Assembly (NCBI GenBank): GCA_030648295.1
Contig: JAUSID010000217.1
Location: 1-64,000 of the forward strand
Source: Opitutaceae bacterium
GTDB taxonomy: Bacteria; Verrucomicrobiota; Verrucomicrobiia; Opitutales; Opitutaceae
DNA: 64,000 nt
Reading direction: 5' to 3'
Position numbers and translations under genes: made by a program
Shown here: positions 12,898 to 22,006 of the stretch, piece after piece
How the letters are laid out: each line of letters opens with the position of its first letter
How positions within the stretch are numbered: position 1 is the stretch's first letter
Notes under the pieces: model-generated
Databases searched by the model: none
Told to the model about the DNA's origin: nothing
The model's input: the letters and a program-made list of their open reading frames with translations, nothing else

Positions 12898-14528
12898 AGT
12901 TCGAATTTTCGGGCTCGAAGATCTTTCCCGGCACGAGCCGCGAGATCACGGTGTATGTGCCCAAACAATACGACGGCACGAAACCATCGTGCGTCTACAT
13001 CAACCAGGACGGCGTGCAGTGGAGCGCCCCGGTGGTGTTCGACAACCTCATCGCTCGGCGGGAACTGCCGGTTCTGATCGGCGTGTTTGTCCGGCCGGGG
13101 GTCGTGAAGGCACTTGCCGGCGACACGTCGCTTGATCGTTTCAACCGCAGCTTCGAGTACGACGGACTGGGGGACAGCTATGCGCGGTTCCTGCTCGAGG
13201 AATTGTTGCCCGCCGTGGAAATGAAGACGACGACCGATGGTCGCCGAATCCGGCTCTCCTCGAAGGGCAATGACCGCGCCATCGGCGGCTCGAGTAGCGG
13301 GGCCATTTGCGCGTTTACGGCTGCATGGGAACGGCCGGATGCATTCAGCCGGGTGTGGAGCAACGTGGGGACGTTCGTCGGCCTGCGCGGTGGCGATCGT
13401 TATCCAACGCTAATCCGCAAGAGTGAGCCGCGGCGTATTCGCGTGTTTCTCGTGGACGGGTCGAACGACAACAACAGCTACGGCGGCGACTGGTGGATGG
13501 CGAACCAGACGATGGAGCGCGCGCTCGCGTTCGCCGGCTACGAAGTCGAGCACGTCTGGGGCGAGGGTGGGCACAACGCACGCCACGGCACGACCGTGTT
13601 TCCCGATGCGATCCGCTGGCTGTGGAAGGGCTGGCCCGAACGCGTGAAGCCGGCCGCGCCAACGCGCAATCCCGTGCTCGCGGCCGTACTGGTCCCCGGC
13701 GAGGAGTGGCAACTCGTCGGTGAGGGCTACCGGCTTTCTGAGGGCGCGGCGACCAATGCGCGGGGTGAGGTGTTCTTCACGGACATCCCGAACAGCAAGG
13801 TGTATAAGGTCGGCTTGGACGGCACTGTCACGCTCGTGCGCGAGAATACGAATCGCGCCAACGGACAGGCGTTTGGGCCCGATGGCCGGCTGTATGCCGC
13901 CGCCAGCGGCGCGCAGCAGATTGTGGCGTATGGTGCTGACGGAAATGCCGCAATGATTGCAGATGGGATTGCCGCCAACGACCTCGTCGTGGCGCACAAC
14001 GGGAACATCTACGTCACGCAGCCGCCGCCGGGAAACAGCAACGAGCCGAGCAAGGTGTGGTTAATCAAACCCGATGGGACGAAGAGCGTGGTCGACACCG
14101 GCATTCGTTTTGCCAACGGCGTCACACTGTCACCCGACCAGTCGCTGCTCTATGTGGCGGACTATCGCTCGCACTGGGTATACAGCTTCCAAATACGGCC
14201 CGACGGCACGCTGGCGCACAAACAACGGTTTTTCTGGCTGCACGAGCCGGACGAGGGCGATCAGAGCTTCGCTGACGGCATGAAGGTCGACCGCGAGGGC
14301 CGGCTTTATGTGGCCACGCGACTGGGTCTCCAGATTTGCGATCAAGCGGGCCGGGTGAACGCGATCATTCCGACCCCCAACGGCCGAATCACGAACCTGT
14401 GCTTCGGCGGCCCGAAGTTCGACACGATCTTCGAGACCTGCAATGACAAGGTGTATAAACGGACAGTGAACGCGATCGGCGCGCACGCATGGGCGGCGCC
14501 GAACAAGCCCACGGCTCCGCGGCTGTGA
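12891..14528 (+). CDS. Esterase domain fused to SMP-30/gluconolactonase-like beta-propeller, N-terminus missing
   Basis: Two-domain protein: an esterase-D-like alpha/beta hydrolase (about residues 1-250; nucleophile region [11 protein letters not shown], and the histidine in EGGHNARHG) followed by a six-bladed SMP-30/gluconolactonase/LRE domain (about 270-540). Proteins of this layout are normally exported, but this copy starts at a TTG at 12891 inside the end of the NtrC-type gene and has no signal peptide. The frame stays open upstream to 12825 and reads GELLKFEF across the start, which resembles the family, so the 5' end may have been lost when the two genes were joined. It may be non-functional or cytoplasmic. 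Confidence 0.75.
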   Translation: MLKFEFSGSKIFPGTSREITVYVPKQYDGTKPSCVYINQDGVQWSAPVVFDNLIARRELPVLIGVFVRPGVVKALAGDTSLDRFNRSFEYDGLGDSYARFLLEELLPAVEMKTTTDGRRIRLSSKGNDRAIGGSSSGAICAFTAAWERPDAFSRVWSNVGTFVGLRGGDRYPTLIRKSEPRRIRVFLVDGSNDNNSYGGDWWMANQTMERALAFAGYEVEHVWGEGGHNARHGTTVFPDAIRWLWKGWPERVKPAAPTRNPVLAAVLVPGEEWQLVGEGYRLSEGAATNARGEVFFTDIPNSKVYKVGLDGTVTLVRENTNRANGQAFGPDGRLYAAASGAQQIVAYGADGNAAMIADGIAANDLVVAHNGNIYVTQPPPGNSNEPSKVWLIKPDGTKSVVDTGIRFANGVTLSPDQSLLYVADYRSHWVYSFQIRPDGTLAHKQRFFWLHEPDEGDQSFADGMKVDREGRLYVATRLGLQICDQAGRVNAIIPTPNGRITNLCFGGPKFDTIFETCNDKVYKRTVNAIGAHAWAAPNKPTAPRL

Positions 14529-15354
14529 TGGCGCTCAGGCGGGAGCGCACTGTCGGCCCCCGACGGGCGCGCATGAACTTTCGTACGCGCCTCGGATCGA
14601 CGTCCGCTGCCCAGTTGCCATCCAACTTGAAATCGGATCCGACAATAAACCCGTCGGCTTCCGCCCAAAACCCGGCCACATTGGCAGCCGTTGCCCCCGA
14701 GCCGATGATCACCGGCAGCCTCGTTGCACGCTTCACTTCACGAACGTCATCTGGCTTCGGCGCGTCGCCGGTCACCATCCCCGTCACAATCACGGCGTCG
14801 CCGCGCATGAACTCCACCGCGTGGGCGGTCTCCGCGATACTCACATCCGAGGTGATCGCGTGAGCGCTATGCTTCTTCTTCACATCTGCCCAAACGCGCA
14901 CGTCATCAGCCCCAATCGCCCGTCGATACCGCAATAATTCCGCTGCCGACGACTCAATGAGACCTTCGTCCGCCACATGCGCGAACGCGAAACCTTCCGC
15001 GCGGATGAACTCCAACCCGGCGGCAAGCGCGACCGCGATCGCCTCTTTGTTCGCACCCGCCAGAATTTGGACACCGCACGGAATGCCCGCCGCTTCCTTC
15101 ACCGCGCGCGCGACAATTGTCATCGCCGCAACAATCTCCGGCCCCACCGTGCCGCGCAGGTACGGAGTGTCATGCATGTTCTCGATCATGACGCCATCCA
15201 CTCCGGCCGCCCGGTAGATCCTGGCCTCGCGAACGGCGATGCTTTCAATCTCTTTCAGTTTACGCGCTGCCGCCGGTGTACCCGGAAGCGCGCCAAGGTG
15301 AACCATTCCGATGACTGGCTTCGTTGCGTTGAACCATTTCGCAAACGCGGTCAT
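14389..15354 (-). CDS. BtpA/SgcQ-family TIM-barrel protein with C-terminal extension
   Basis: BtpA family proteins are TIM-barrel proteins of poorly defined function, often found beside sugar metabolism genes and, in cyanobacteria, needed for photosystem I stability. Family segments seen here are IGMVHLGALPG, GVDGVMIENMHDTPY, ADVKKKHSAH and the phosphate-binding-like GSGATAANV. The recognisable domain ends near residue 266; the last about 55 residues are Arg/Ser-rich and run antisense through the end of the esterase gene, as if the original stop codon had been lost. The start overlaps the sirtuin gene by 4 bp, so the two are translationally coupled. Confidence 0.85.
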   Translation of the reverse strand: MTAFAKWFNATKPVIGMVHLGALPGTPAAARKLKEIESIAVREARIYRAAGVDGVMIENMHDTPYLRGTVGPEIVAAMTIVARAVKEAAGIPCGVQILAGANKEAIAVALAAGLEFIRAEGFAFAHVADEGLIESSAAELLRYRRAIGADDVRVWADVKKKHSAHAITSDVSIAETAHAVEFMRGDAVIVTGMVTGDAPKPDDVREVKRATRLPVIIGSGATAANVAGFWAEADGFIVGSDFKLDGNWAADVDPRRVRKFMRARRGPTVRSRLSAITAAEPWACSAPPMRARRSRSLSVYTPCHCRSRRSCRTSGRRSTGS

Positions 15355-16139
15355 CCGCCCACGCTATGCCGCGATGGCGACGAACCAAGTCCCGAGTGTG
15401 ACCATTCGGCCACCAATCCCGGCAGCGCCGCAGCTGCGGCACCACGAATCGCCCGCGTCGCGTGCGGCGAAAGCGGCGTTTCTTCGGGGTTGATTTCGAC
15501 CAGTTCGCCGCCCGCTCGTCTTCCGCGCACGGCCCACTCGACGATGTAACCGAACAATGCCGTCGTTCCGATCACGATGGTCACATCCGCCCGGCCGCCG
15601 TCCAAGAACGCCTCAACGCGCTGGACTTCATTTGGCGGCAGCGATTCCCCAAACCATACCACTCCGGGCCGCAATGCGATTTCGCACCGCGGGCACACCG
15701 GCACCGATGCGGCGTCGTCAGCGTGCAGCCGCTTGGTCGTCCGATAGTCACATCGCGAACAACGTGTGACGAAAATGTCGCCGTGAATCTGCACGCACAG
15801 TTCTGGCGCCAGCGCACGACCATTCCATTTCGCCCGCAGGTGGAGGTCATCCACGTTCTGCGTCACGAGCAGGAAATCCCCGGCGGTGGCGGCGAGTTCG
15901 ACGACGGCGATGTGCGCGGCATTTGGGCAGGCGCCGCGGATTTGCTCGCGGCGTTCGCGGTACCATTCCCAGACCAACGCAGGATCGCTGCGGAATGCTG
16001 CCTCGGTCGCGAGCTTCGCCGGATCCATCTTCCGCCAGTAGCCGCCCGGCCCGCGGAACGTCGCGATTCCGCTCTCGGCCGAGATTCCTGCGCCGGTGAT
16101 GACCAGCACACGAGCGTCACTGAGTTTCGGATCCGCCAT
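15351..16139 (-). CDS. NAD-dependent protein deacylase, sirtuin (CobB type)
   Basis: Removes acyl groups from lysines using NAD+. The NAD-binding GAGISAESGIATFRG, the TQNVDDLH segment and catalytic His in QIHGD are all present. Two Cys pairs (CSRC and CPRC) would bind zinc. The motif WYRERR contains the Tyr and Arg that mark class III sirtuins able to remove succinyl and malonyl groups. I start it at the ATG at 16139 (MADPKLSDA). It ends 4 bp into the BtpA-family gene on the same strand. Confidence 0.92.
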   Translation of the reverse strand: MADPKLSDARVLVITGAGISAESGIATFRGPGGYWRKMDPAKLATEAAFRSDPALVWEWYRERREQIRGACPNAAHIAVVELAATAGDFLLVTQNVDDLHLRAKWNGRALAPELCVQIHGDIFVTRCSRCDYRTTKRLHADDAASVPVCPRCEIALRPGVVWFGESLPPNEVQRVEAFLDGGRADVTIVIGTTALFGYIVEWAVRGRRAGGELVEINPEETPLSPHATRAIRGAAAAALPGLVAEWSHSGLGSSPSRHSVGG

Positions 16140-16305
16140 GATTTGAAACGGGGAAGTGGACCTGAAGTGCCGATGTATGAAAGCTTCGTCGGGCGGCGCG
16201 AGAATCCCCCGCCTCGCCACTTTGGCTGGTACGATGCCGGCGGATCAAGATTCGGCGATAAATCGGACCAGAACCCGTTCGGCGGCCGGCCTGCGCGAAG
16301 AACAA

Positions 16306-17301
16306 CTACTTCCGATCCGCGTATCCATTCGGATGGGTCGAATGCCATTTCCAAGCGGTCGCGACGGTCGACTCGATATCCGGGAACTTCACCTTCCAGC
16401 CGAGTTCCCCCTGCGCCTTCTTCGAATCGGCAAACAGCGCAGGCGGATCGCCGGCGCGCCGCGGGCCCTCGACCACCTTCACCTTCCTGCCAGTCACTTT
16501 TTCCACCGCCCGGATGACCTCGCGATTGGAGGTAGGCGTGCCGGTGCCGAGATTGAAGAAAAGCTGCGCTCCGGGGTTGCCCAACCGGTCGAACACGGCG
16601 ATGTGTGCGCGACTGAGATCGTCAACGTGGATGTAGTCGCGCAGGCACGTGCCGTCGGGCGTCGGATAATCCGAGCCGAAGAGCTGCAGGTGAGGGCGCT
16701 TGCCCACGGCCACGTCGATCGCCACGGGAATCAGGTGCGTCTCGGGATCGTGGTCTTCGCCAATCGTGCCGTCTTCAGAGGCGCCAGCAGCGTTGAAGTA
16801 GCGAAACGCGGCAAAACTGAGTCCATTCGCATGGGCCAGCGCCTTGAGCGCGTTCTCGATGTCGAGTTTTGTCTGCCCGTACGGATTGATCGGCGCCTGC
16901 GGCAGGTTCTCGTGAATCGGGAGCGTCTCTGGAATCCCGAACGTCGCGCACGTCGACGAAAACACAAACTTCTTCACGCCGGCATCGAGCATCGCCTTCA
17001 GCAGGTGCAGCGTCGCGACGACGTTGTTGAAGTAATATTTGAGCGGATCGGTGACCGATTCGCCGACGTAGCAATACGCCGCGAAATGCATGACGACCTC
17101 GATTCGCTCGTCGCGCAGGGTTCTTACCACGAACGCCTCGTCGCCGAGGTTTCCATCGTAAACTTTCACCCTGCTCGCGACGGCGCCGCGATGGCCGTAC
17201 ACGAAGTTGTCGAGTACGACAGGTCGATGCCCCGCGGCGACGAGTTGGCGGACACAGTGACTGCCAATGTAACCGGCACCTCCGACGACGAGAACGTTCA
17301 T
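16306..17301 (-). CDS. galE: UDP-glucose 4-epimerase
   Basis: Interconverts UDP-glucose and UDP-galactose, 331 aa. The NAD-binding GGAGYIGSH is at the N-terminus, the catalytic Ser/Thr lies in SSTCATFG, and the Tyr and Lys in NPYGQTK. The substrate-binding segment NVSNREV is written PTSNREV here. It would supply galactosyl units for envelope polysaccharide or feed galactose into glycolysis. It is transcribed away from the ketosynthase gene that begins at 17542. Confidence 0.95.
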   Translation of the reverse strand: MNVLVVGGAGYIGSHCVRQLVAAGHRPVVLDNFVYGHRGAVASRVKVYDGNLGDEAFVVRTLRDERIEVVMHFAAYCYVGESVTDPLKYYFNNVVATLHLLKAMLDAGVKKFVFSSTCATFGIPETLPIHENLPQAPINPYGQTKLDIENALKALAHANGLSFAAFRYFNAAGASEDGTIGEDHDPETHLIPVAIDVAVGKRPHLQLFGSDYPTPDGTCLRDYIHVDDLSRAHIAVFDRLGNPGAQLFFNLGTGTPTSNREVIRAVEKVTGRKVKVVEGPRRAGDPPALFADSKKAQGELGWKVKFPDIESTVATAWKWHSTHPNGYADRK

Positions 17302-17541
17302 GATGGTTCGGGAATCAGATGCATTTCACCGCGACGTCAAACCGCTCACGCCGCTCAACGCGATGCAATCCATTTGGTTTCGCAGCTCACTGGTTCCAGC
17401 ACGAAAGAATTCAACGCGCACGGGACGTCGATGCCACCTTCAAGCCGCAGGAGCAACGATCGGCATGCCGTTTCGGCGATGTTCCGGGAAGCTGGTGTTG
17501 CATTCAGCGTGCGGGGCGCTAGCGATTTTCGTTTCACCTGA

Positions 17542-18780
17542 ATGAAGCCAGCGCGAATCGTCATCACCGGGGTTGGATTGACCGCACCCAACGGCAACTC
17601 GCTCCCGGAATTCCGGCAAAACCTGCTGAACGGGATCGCGGGCATCGAGCGGATCGAGGTTCGCTACATGGGGCAGCAACTCGCCGGTGTCTGCCACTAC
17701 GACGCGCTGAAGTACCAGAAGAAAAAGGAAATTCGGGTCGGCACGCGCGCGGGCAGCATTTCGATCTACTGCGCCCGCGAGGCGCTCGCCGACAGCGGCG
17801 TCCAATTCGAAGGGATGGCGAAGGATCGGATCGGGATTTACATCGGTTGCACCGAGCACGGGAACGTCGAGACTGAAAACGAAATCTACGGCATCTCGAA
17901 ATTTGGCTACGACACGAAGTTTTGGTCGCATTACCACAATCCGCGGACCGTCGCCAACAACCCGGCCGGCGAGGCCTCGTTGAACCTCGGCATCACCGGC
18001 CCGGCGTACACGATCGGGGCGGCGTGCGCAGCGGGGAACCTTGGGCTGATTCACGCCACACAAATGCTCCGACTCGGCGAGGTTGACTTCGCGATTTGCG
18101 GTGGCGTGAGCGAGAGCATCCACACGTTCGGGATTTTCGCCGGCTTCAAGTCGCAGAACGCGCTGGCGACGCACGAGGACCCGAAGAAGGCATCGCGCCC
18201 GTTCGACAAGGCGCGCAACGGCATCGTGATTTCCGAGGGCGGCTGCCTCTACACGCTCGAGCGGCTGGTGGACGCGCAGGCGCGAGGCGCGAAAATCTAT
18301 GCCGAGATTGCCGGGTACCACGTCAACAGCGACGCGAGCGATTACGTGTTGCCCAACCCGCAGCGGCAGAGCGAATGCATCCGCGCCGCGATTGGCCGCG
18401 CCGGGCTTCAGCCGCGAGACATCCATATTGTCAATACCCACGCCACGGCCACGCCGCTCGGCGACATTCAGGAATGCGAGGCTATTCGGGCTGTGTTCGG
18501 CGAGGGCTGTCCGGAGACGTCCATCAACAACACGAAAAGCTACATCGGGCATGCGATGGGGGCCGCCGGCGCGCTCGAACTGGCAGGAAATCTGCCGTCG
18601 TTCGACGATTTGACTGTGCACCCCAGCATCAACGTCGACGATCTCGATCCGCAATGCGCTCTGCCCGGGCTGGTTCTCAATCAGCCGCGGAAGGTTGCGA
18701 AAGTAGATACCATCCTGAATAACTCATTTGGCATGCTTGGGATAAATTCCACGTTGATTGTTAAGCGGTTTCTCCCCTAA
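17542..18780 (+). CDS. Beta-ketoacyl-ACP synthase, FabF/KAS II type
   Basis: Condenses malonyl-ACP with an acyl chain. Thiolase-fold protein of 412 aa with the catalytic Cys162 (GAACAAGN), first histidine in NTHATAT and second in SYIGHAMGAAG. Its core differs from a housekeeping FabF in the unusual GCTEHGNVETENE stretch near residues 101-114, and it sits beside its own ACP gene 18 bp downstream plus a CrtI-type oxidoreductase. I infer a dedicated ketosynthase for a special lipid or polyene and not the housekeeping enzyme. A related function set lies at 34944-40714. Confidence 0.92.
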   Translation: MKPARIVITGVGLTAPNGNSLPEFRQNLLNGIAGIERIEVRYMGQQLAGVCHYDALKYQKKKEIRVGTRAGSISIYCAREALADSGVQFEGMAKDRIGIYIGCTEHGNVETENEIYGISKFGYDTKFWSHYHNPRTVANNPAGEASLNLGITGPAYTIGAACAAGNLGLIHATQMLRLGEVDFAICGGVSESIHTFGIFAGFKSQNALATHEDPKKASRPFDKARNGIVISEGGCLYTLERLVDAQARGAKIYAEIAGYHVNSDASDYVLPNPQRQSECIRAAIGRAGLQPRDIHIVNTHATATPLGDIQECEAIRAVFGEGCPETSINNTKSYIGHAMGAAGALELAGNLPSFDDLTVHPSINVDDLDPQCALPGLVLNQPRKVAKVDTILNNSFGMLGINSTLIVKRFLP

Positions 18781-18797
18781 TTCCGCGCGAAGTGCCT

Positions 18798-19061
18798 ATG
18801 ACCAAAGACGAATGCAAGAAGGTGGTGCTCGATATCATCGCGGACATCGCGCCCGATGAGGATTTGAGCAACGTCAAGCCTGACGTCCGCCTCCGTGACC
18901 AGCTGCAGCTGGATAGCATGGACTTCCTGGATATCGTCATGGAACTGCGCAAGCGGCACGGCATCGAGGTGCCCGAGGCGGATTACATGCAGCTGGCATC
19001 ACTCGACAGCTCGGCCGAATACTTGACTCCGAAGTTCAACGCGCTGGCGGCCAAGCGTTAG
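18798..19061 (+). CDS. Acyl carrier protein
   Basis: Small carrier of 87 aa that would hold growing acyl chains on a phosphopantetheine arm attached to Ser40, in LDSMDFLD. The surrounding helix pattern is the usual four-helix ACP. I start at the ATG at 18798; a GTG two codons earlier is possible. The modification motif is DSMD in place of the DSLD of most housekeeping ACPs, and the gene follows the ketosynthase closely, so it is probably that enzyme's partner. Confidence 0.9.
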   Translation: MTKDECKKVVLDIIADIAPDEDLSNVKPDVRLRDQLQLDSMDFLDIVMELRKRHGIEVPEADYMQLASLDSSAEYLTPKFNALAAKR

Positions 19062-19388
19062 CCCGCGTTGGTATGCTGGCGATGCGCAAAGCCGCGACCC
19101 GGTTTTGCCGGTAGCCCGCATTTTTCATACTTGAAATGGTCTTCACCCGTGCCTGACCACCAACATCCTAACGTTCCGGCGAGTGCCCCGCGTCCATGCG
19201 GGCTAAATGCAAAATGCGCCGGAGGCGCACAAGCCGCCGTGGTTTACCCGCCTTCCGCGGGTTTTGCCCTTAGCCGGGAAATCGTGGAGCGTGCGCCGGC
19301 GCACGGCACCAGCGAACACACTGTGCGCTCGCAGCGGAGCAAAGTGTGAAATTTCCCGGCTAGCCGAGGAATTCTGTTCCGGAGTCGC
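19062..19388. other. Intergenic repeat block
   Basis: No gene seen in these 327 bp. They contain the palindrome-ended element at 19271-19362 and, before it, GC-rich inverted stretches such as TGCGCCGGAGGCGCA near 19212. Translation across the gap is low-complexity. Confidence 0.7.
19271..19362 (+). repeat. 92-bp element with terminal inverted repeats, copy 1
   Basis: Begins TAGCCGGGAAAT and ends ATTTCCCGGCTA. A second copy, inverted, lies at 48128-48221 and shares the interior including GTGCGCCGGCGC and GAACACACTGTG with few changes. It has the form of a small non-autonomous element (MITE-like) or a large REP-type palindrome. Confidence 0.8.
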
Positions 19389-20858
19389 ATGAATACCCGG
19401 GCCCATTACGACGTCGCGATCATCGGCGCCGGCATGTCGGGACTCGCGGCGGGCATCCGACTGGCTCATTTCGGCAAGAAGGTCTGTATCTTCGAGCGTC
19501 ACAACGCGCCAGGCGGGCTCAACAGCTTCTATTCGATCGCCGGCCGCAAGTTCGACGTCGGGCTGCATGCGATGACGAATTTCGTCCGACCCGGCGTGAA
19601 AGGCACGCCGCTGACGAAACTGCTCCGGCAGCTGCGCATCGACCGCGACGAGTTCGCCCTCTGCGAGCAGAAGCAGTCGCGGATCGCGTTCGGACCGCGC
19701 GGCGAGATTTCGCTCCGGTTCACGAATGACTTCGGCGTGCTCGAGAGCGAAGTCGCGGCGCGCTTTCCGGCGCACATCGACGGGTTTCGCCAGCTCGTCG
19801 AGATTATCCGCGGCTACGATGACGTTTCGCTCGATGCGGCGCCTGAGTCGGCGCGCGCGATCGTGCGGCGACACATCTCTGATCCGCTGTTCGAGGACAT
19901 GCTGTTCTGTCCCCTGATGTATTACGGCAGCGCGACGGAGCGGGACATGGAGTTCGGTCAGTTCGTGATCATGTTCAAGGCGCTCTTCTTCGAGGGCTTC
20001 GCCCGGCCCTTCGAAGGCGTGCGCACCGTCATTCGCGTGCTGCTCGAGAAATATCGCGCGGCCGGCGGCGAGCGTCGGATGAAATGCGGCGTACGTGAAA
20101 TTGTGGTACGCAACGTCCGCGCGGCCGCGCTCGTGCTCGACAACGGCGACGAGATCACCGCCGACCACATCATTTCCTCCATCGGGATTGCGGAGACTGA
20201 ACAGCTGCTGCGCGCGGAAACGCCGCCATCCGCAGTCCGCTATCCGAAATCCGAAATTCCGCCGGGTCGGCTCTCTTTCGTCGAAACCATCACGGTGCTG
20301 AAGGATCAACCGGCCGCCTTCGGCTGGGGCTCCGACACCATCATTTTCTTCAACGATTCGGAACGCTTCGACTACGCGCGACCCGCGGCGCCGGTCGACC
20401 CACGGAGCGGAGTCATCTGCATTCCGAACAATTTTGATTTTGGTCCCGGTCGGCTGCTGTCTGAGGGTTTCGTGCGCGTCACGTGCCTGGCGAATTACGA
20501 CCCGTGGGCTAACTGGCCCGAGGAAACCTACCGCGAAGAAAAGCAACGGTGGTTCGCGAAGGTGCAGCGCAGCGCGCGGCGATTCCTGCCCCCGCTCGCA
20601 GATGAAACCGCGTTTGAGCGCACGATTATCGCCACCGACATGTTCACGCCGCGCACGATCACGAAGTTCACCGGCCATCTCGGCGGCGCGATTTACGGCG
20701 CGCCAACGAAAAACCGGCAGGGGAGGACCGCGCTTTCAAACTTGTATCTGTGCGGAACGGATCAGGGGTTTCTGGGAATCGTCGGCGCGATGCTCAGCGG
20801 AATCTCGATGGCGAATTATCACATCCTGGTGGCGCGCCCGAGCGCTCCGCCAAAGTAA
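19389..20858 (+). CDS. CrtI-type FAD-dependent oxidoreductase (phytoene desaturase-like), lipid cluster copy 1
   Basis: FAD enzyme of the phytoene desaturase/amine oxidase fold, 489 aa. The dinucleotide-binding motif IIGAGMSGLAAGIRLA is near residue 11 and the second ERHNAPGGLNS segment near residue 38; the C-terminal FAD contact is NLYLCGTDQGFLGIVGAMLSG. It follows the ketosynthase and ACP genes on the same strand, so I infer that it desaturates, isomerises or saturates an acyl-ACP or polyene and is not a carotenoid enzyme; no carotenoid genes are near. Around residues 280-290 the sequence PSAVRYPKSEIP looks like an in-frame piece of an intergenic repeat. A second enzyme of this type is at 34944-36389. 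Confidence 0.82.
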   Translation: MNTRAHYDVAIIGAGMSGLAAGIRLAHFGKKVCIFERHNAPGGLNSFYSIAGRKFDVGLHAMTNFVRPGVKGTPLTKLLRQLRIDRDEFALCEQKQSRIAFGPRGEISLRFTNDFGVLESEVAARFPAHIDGFRQLVEIIRGYDDVSLDAAPESARAIVRRHISDPLFEDMLFCPLMYYGSATERDMEFGQFVIMFKALFFEGFARPFEGVRTVIRVLLEKYRAAGGERRMKCGVREIVVRNVRAAALVLDNGDEITADHIISSIGIAETEQLLRAETPPSAVRYPKSEIPPGRLSFVETITVLKDQPAAFGWGSDTIIFFNDSERFDYARPAAPVDPRSGVICIPNNFDFGPGRLLSEGFVRVTCLANYDPWANWPEETYREEKQRWFAKVQRSARRFLPPLADETAFERTIIATDMFTPRTITKFTGHLGGAIYGAPTKNRQGRTALSNLYLCGTDQGFLGIVGAMLSGISMANYHILVARPSAPPK

Positions 20859-21148
20859 ATCCATCTCGAGCTGGAAAGCTGCAGTCGAAACATCGCGTTT
20901 CGTAGCAGCCGAGGTGACGAGGCTGGATCATGTCGGTTCACGGTCCTGTGGATGGGCGCCGCGGCTCCATTGAATGAGTGGTAGAAATTCGTCTGCATCG
21001 TTCCTGATCAAGAGGGGGCGGGATGCGTTCGTGCATCAACCCCATGGCCTTGCCTCGCGCTTTGGCCCGACATTCACCACAGCGTCACAACGCTCCACCC
21101 ATGCTTGCAACCGGCCGATCGCCCGCAAGGCTGCCCGGGCTCTCTTCC
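20859..21148. other. Intergenic region with AGCAGCCGAGG repeat
   Basis: About 290 bp without a supported gene. The repeat CGTAGCAGCCGAGGTGACGA (20901-20926) is one of three copies in the window. An open frame continues into it from the isomerase-like gene but carries no recognisable protein. Confidence 0.6.
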
Positions 21149-22006
21149 ATGAAACCTCTCCTCAATATTTTCCTTTTGCTGGCGGTCGCCGGCTCCGCGT
21201 TCGCGGCGTCCGCCGTGAACTTCAAGGACCATCTCGGTCTCCAGCTCTACAGCCTTCGCGACAAGATGAAGGAGAGCCCGATTGCGGCGCTCGATCTCGC
21301 GAAGTCGTATGGCGTGAAGGAGGTCGAGCTCGCCGGCACCGGCAACCTGACGCCGGAGCAGTTTGCGTCCGAACTGAAGAAACGCGGACTCGTGCCGATC
21401 AGCGGCCATTTCGGCTACAACGTGTTCGACAAGGATGTCGCCGCCGTCATTCGCGATGCGAAGACCCTCGGGCTCAAGTATGTCAACGTTCCGTACCCGC
21501 CAGTCGGCAAGGACAAGATTTTCTCCGAGGAGCTGGCGCACCAGACCGCCGCGAAGTTCAACGAGTGGGGCGCCGCCTGCAAAGCGGCCGGCCTCACCTT
21601 TGGCTACCACCCGCACGGGCTCGAGTTCCGACCAACGGCGAGCGGCGGGACCGTATTCGATATCCTGGTGCGCGAAACGAAGCCGGAATTGGTTTCGTTC
21701 CAGATGGACGTGTACTGGGTCTACTACGCCGGACAGGATCCGGTGAAACTGCTCGAGAAGTATCCGAACCGCTGGTCCACGCTTCACATCAAGGACATGT
21801 TGAAGGGTCTCGCCACCGGCCTGCACACCGGCGGCACGCCGCCGACGGCGAAGGTCACGGTCGGCATGGGCCAGATCGACTACGCATCCGTGCTGCGCGC
21901 GGCACAGAAGATCGGCGTGAAGCATTACTTCCTGGAGGACGAGACCCCGACGCCGCTGCAGTGCATTCCGGATAGTTTCAAGTACCTCCGCGCGCTGAAG
22001 CTCTAA
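21149..22006 (+). CDS. Exported sugar phosphate isomerase/epimerase-like protein (xylose isomerase-like TIM barrel)
   Basis: TIM-barrel protein of 285 aa of the AP endonuclease 2/xylose isomerase-like family, preceded by a signal peptide (hydrophobic residues 4-18, AFA end). The start at 21149 is chosen because it places the signal peptide at the N-terminus. Characteristic segments are LGLQLYSLRD, GYHPHGLEF, QMDVYWVYYAG and TLHIKDM, with the His, Glu and Asp that would bind a metal. These periplasmic forms are common beside sugar catabolic genes in Verrucomicrobia and Planctomycetes; the real substrate is unknown. The fucosidase gene follows after a repeat-rich gap. Confidence 0.82.
   Translation: MKPLLNIFLLLAVAGSAFAASAVNFKDHLGLQLYSLRDKMKESPIAALDLAKSYGVKEVELAGTGNLTPEQFASELKKRGLVPISGHFGYNVFDKDVAAVIRDAKTLGLKYVNVPYPPVGKDKIFSEELAHQTAAKFNEWGAACKAAGLTFGYHPHGLEFRPTASGGTVFDILVRETKPELVSFQMDVYWVYYAGQDPVKLLEKYPNRWSTLHIKDMLKGLATGLHTGGTPPTAKVTVGMGQIDYASVLRAAQKIGVKHYFLEDETPTPLQCIPDSFKYLRALKL

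Noticed and set aside
19068-19349. 93-codon frame after the ACP gene
   Set aside because: Its second half is the 92-bp element; composition is not coding-like.
19389-20858. Carotenoid phytoene desaturase
   Set aside because: No phytoene synthase or other carotenoid gene is near, and it follows a ketosynthase and ACP.
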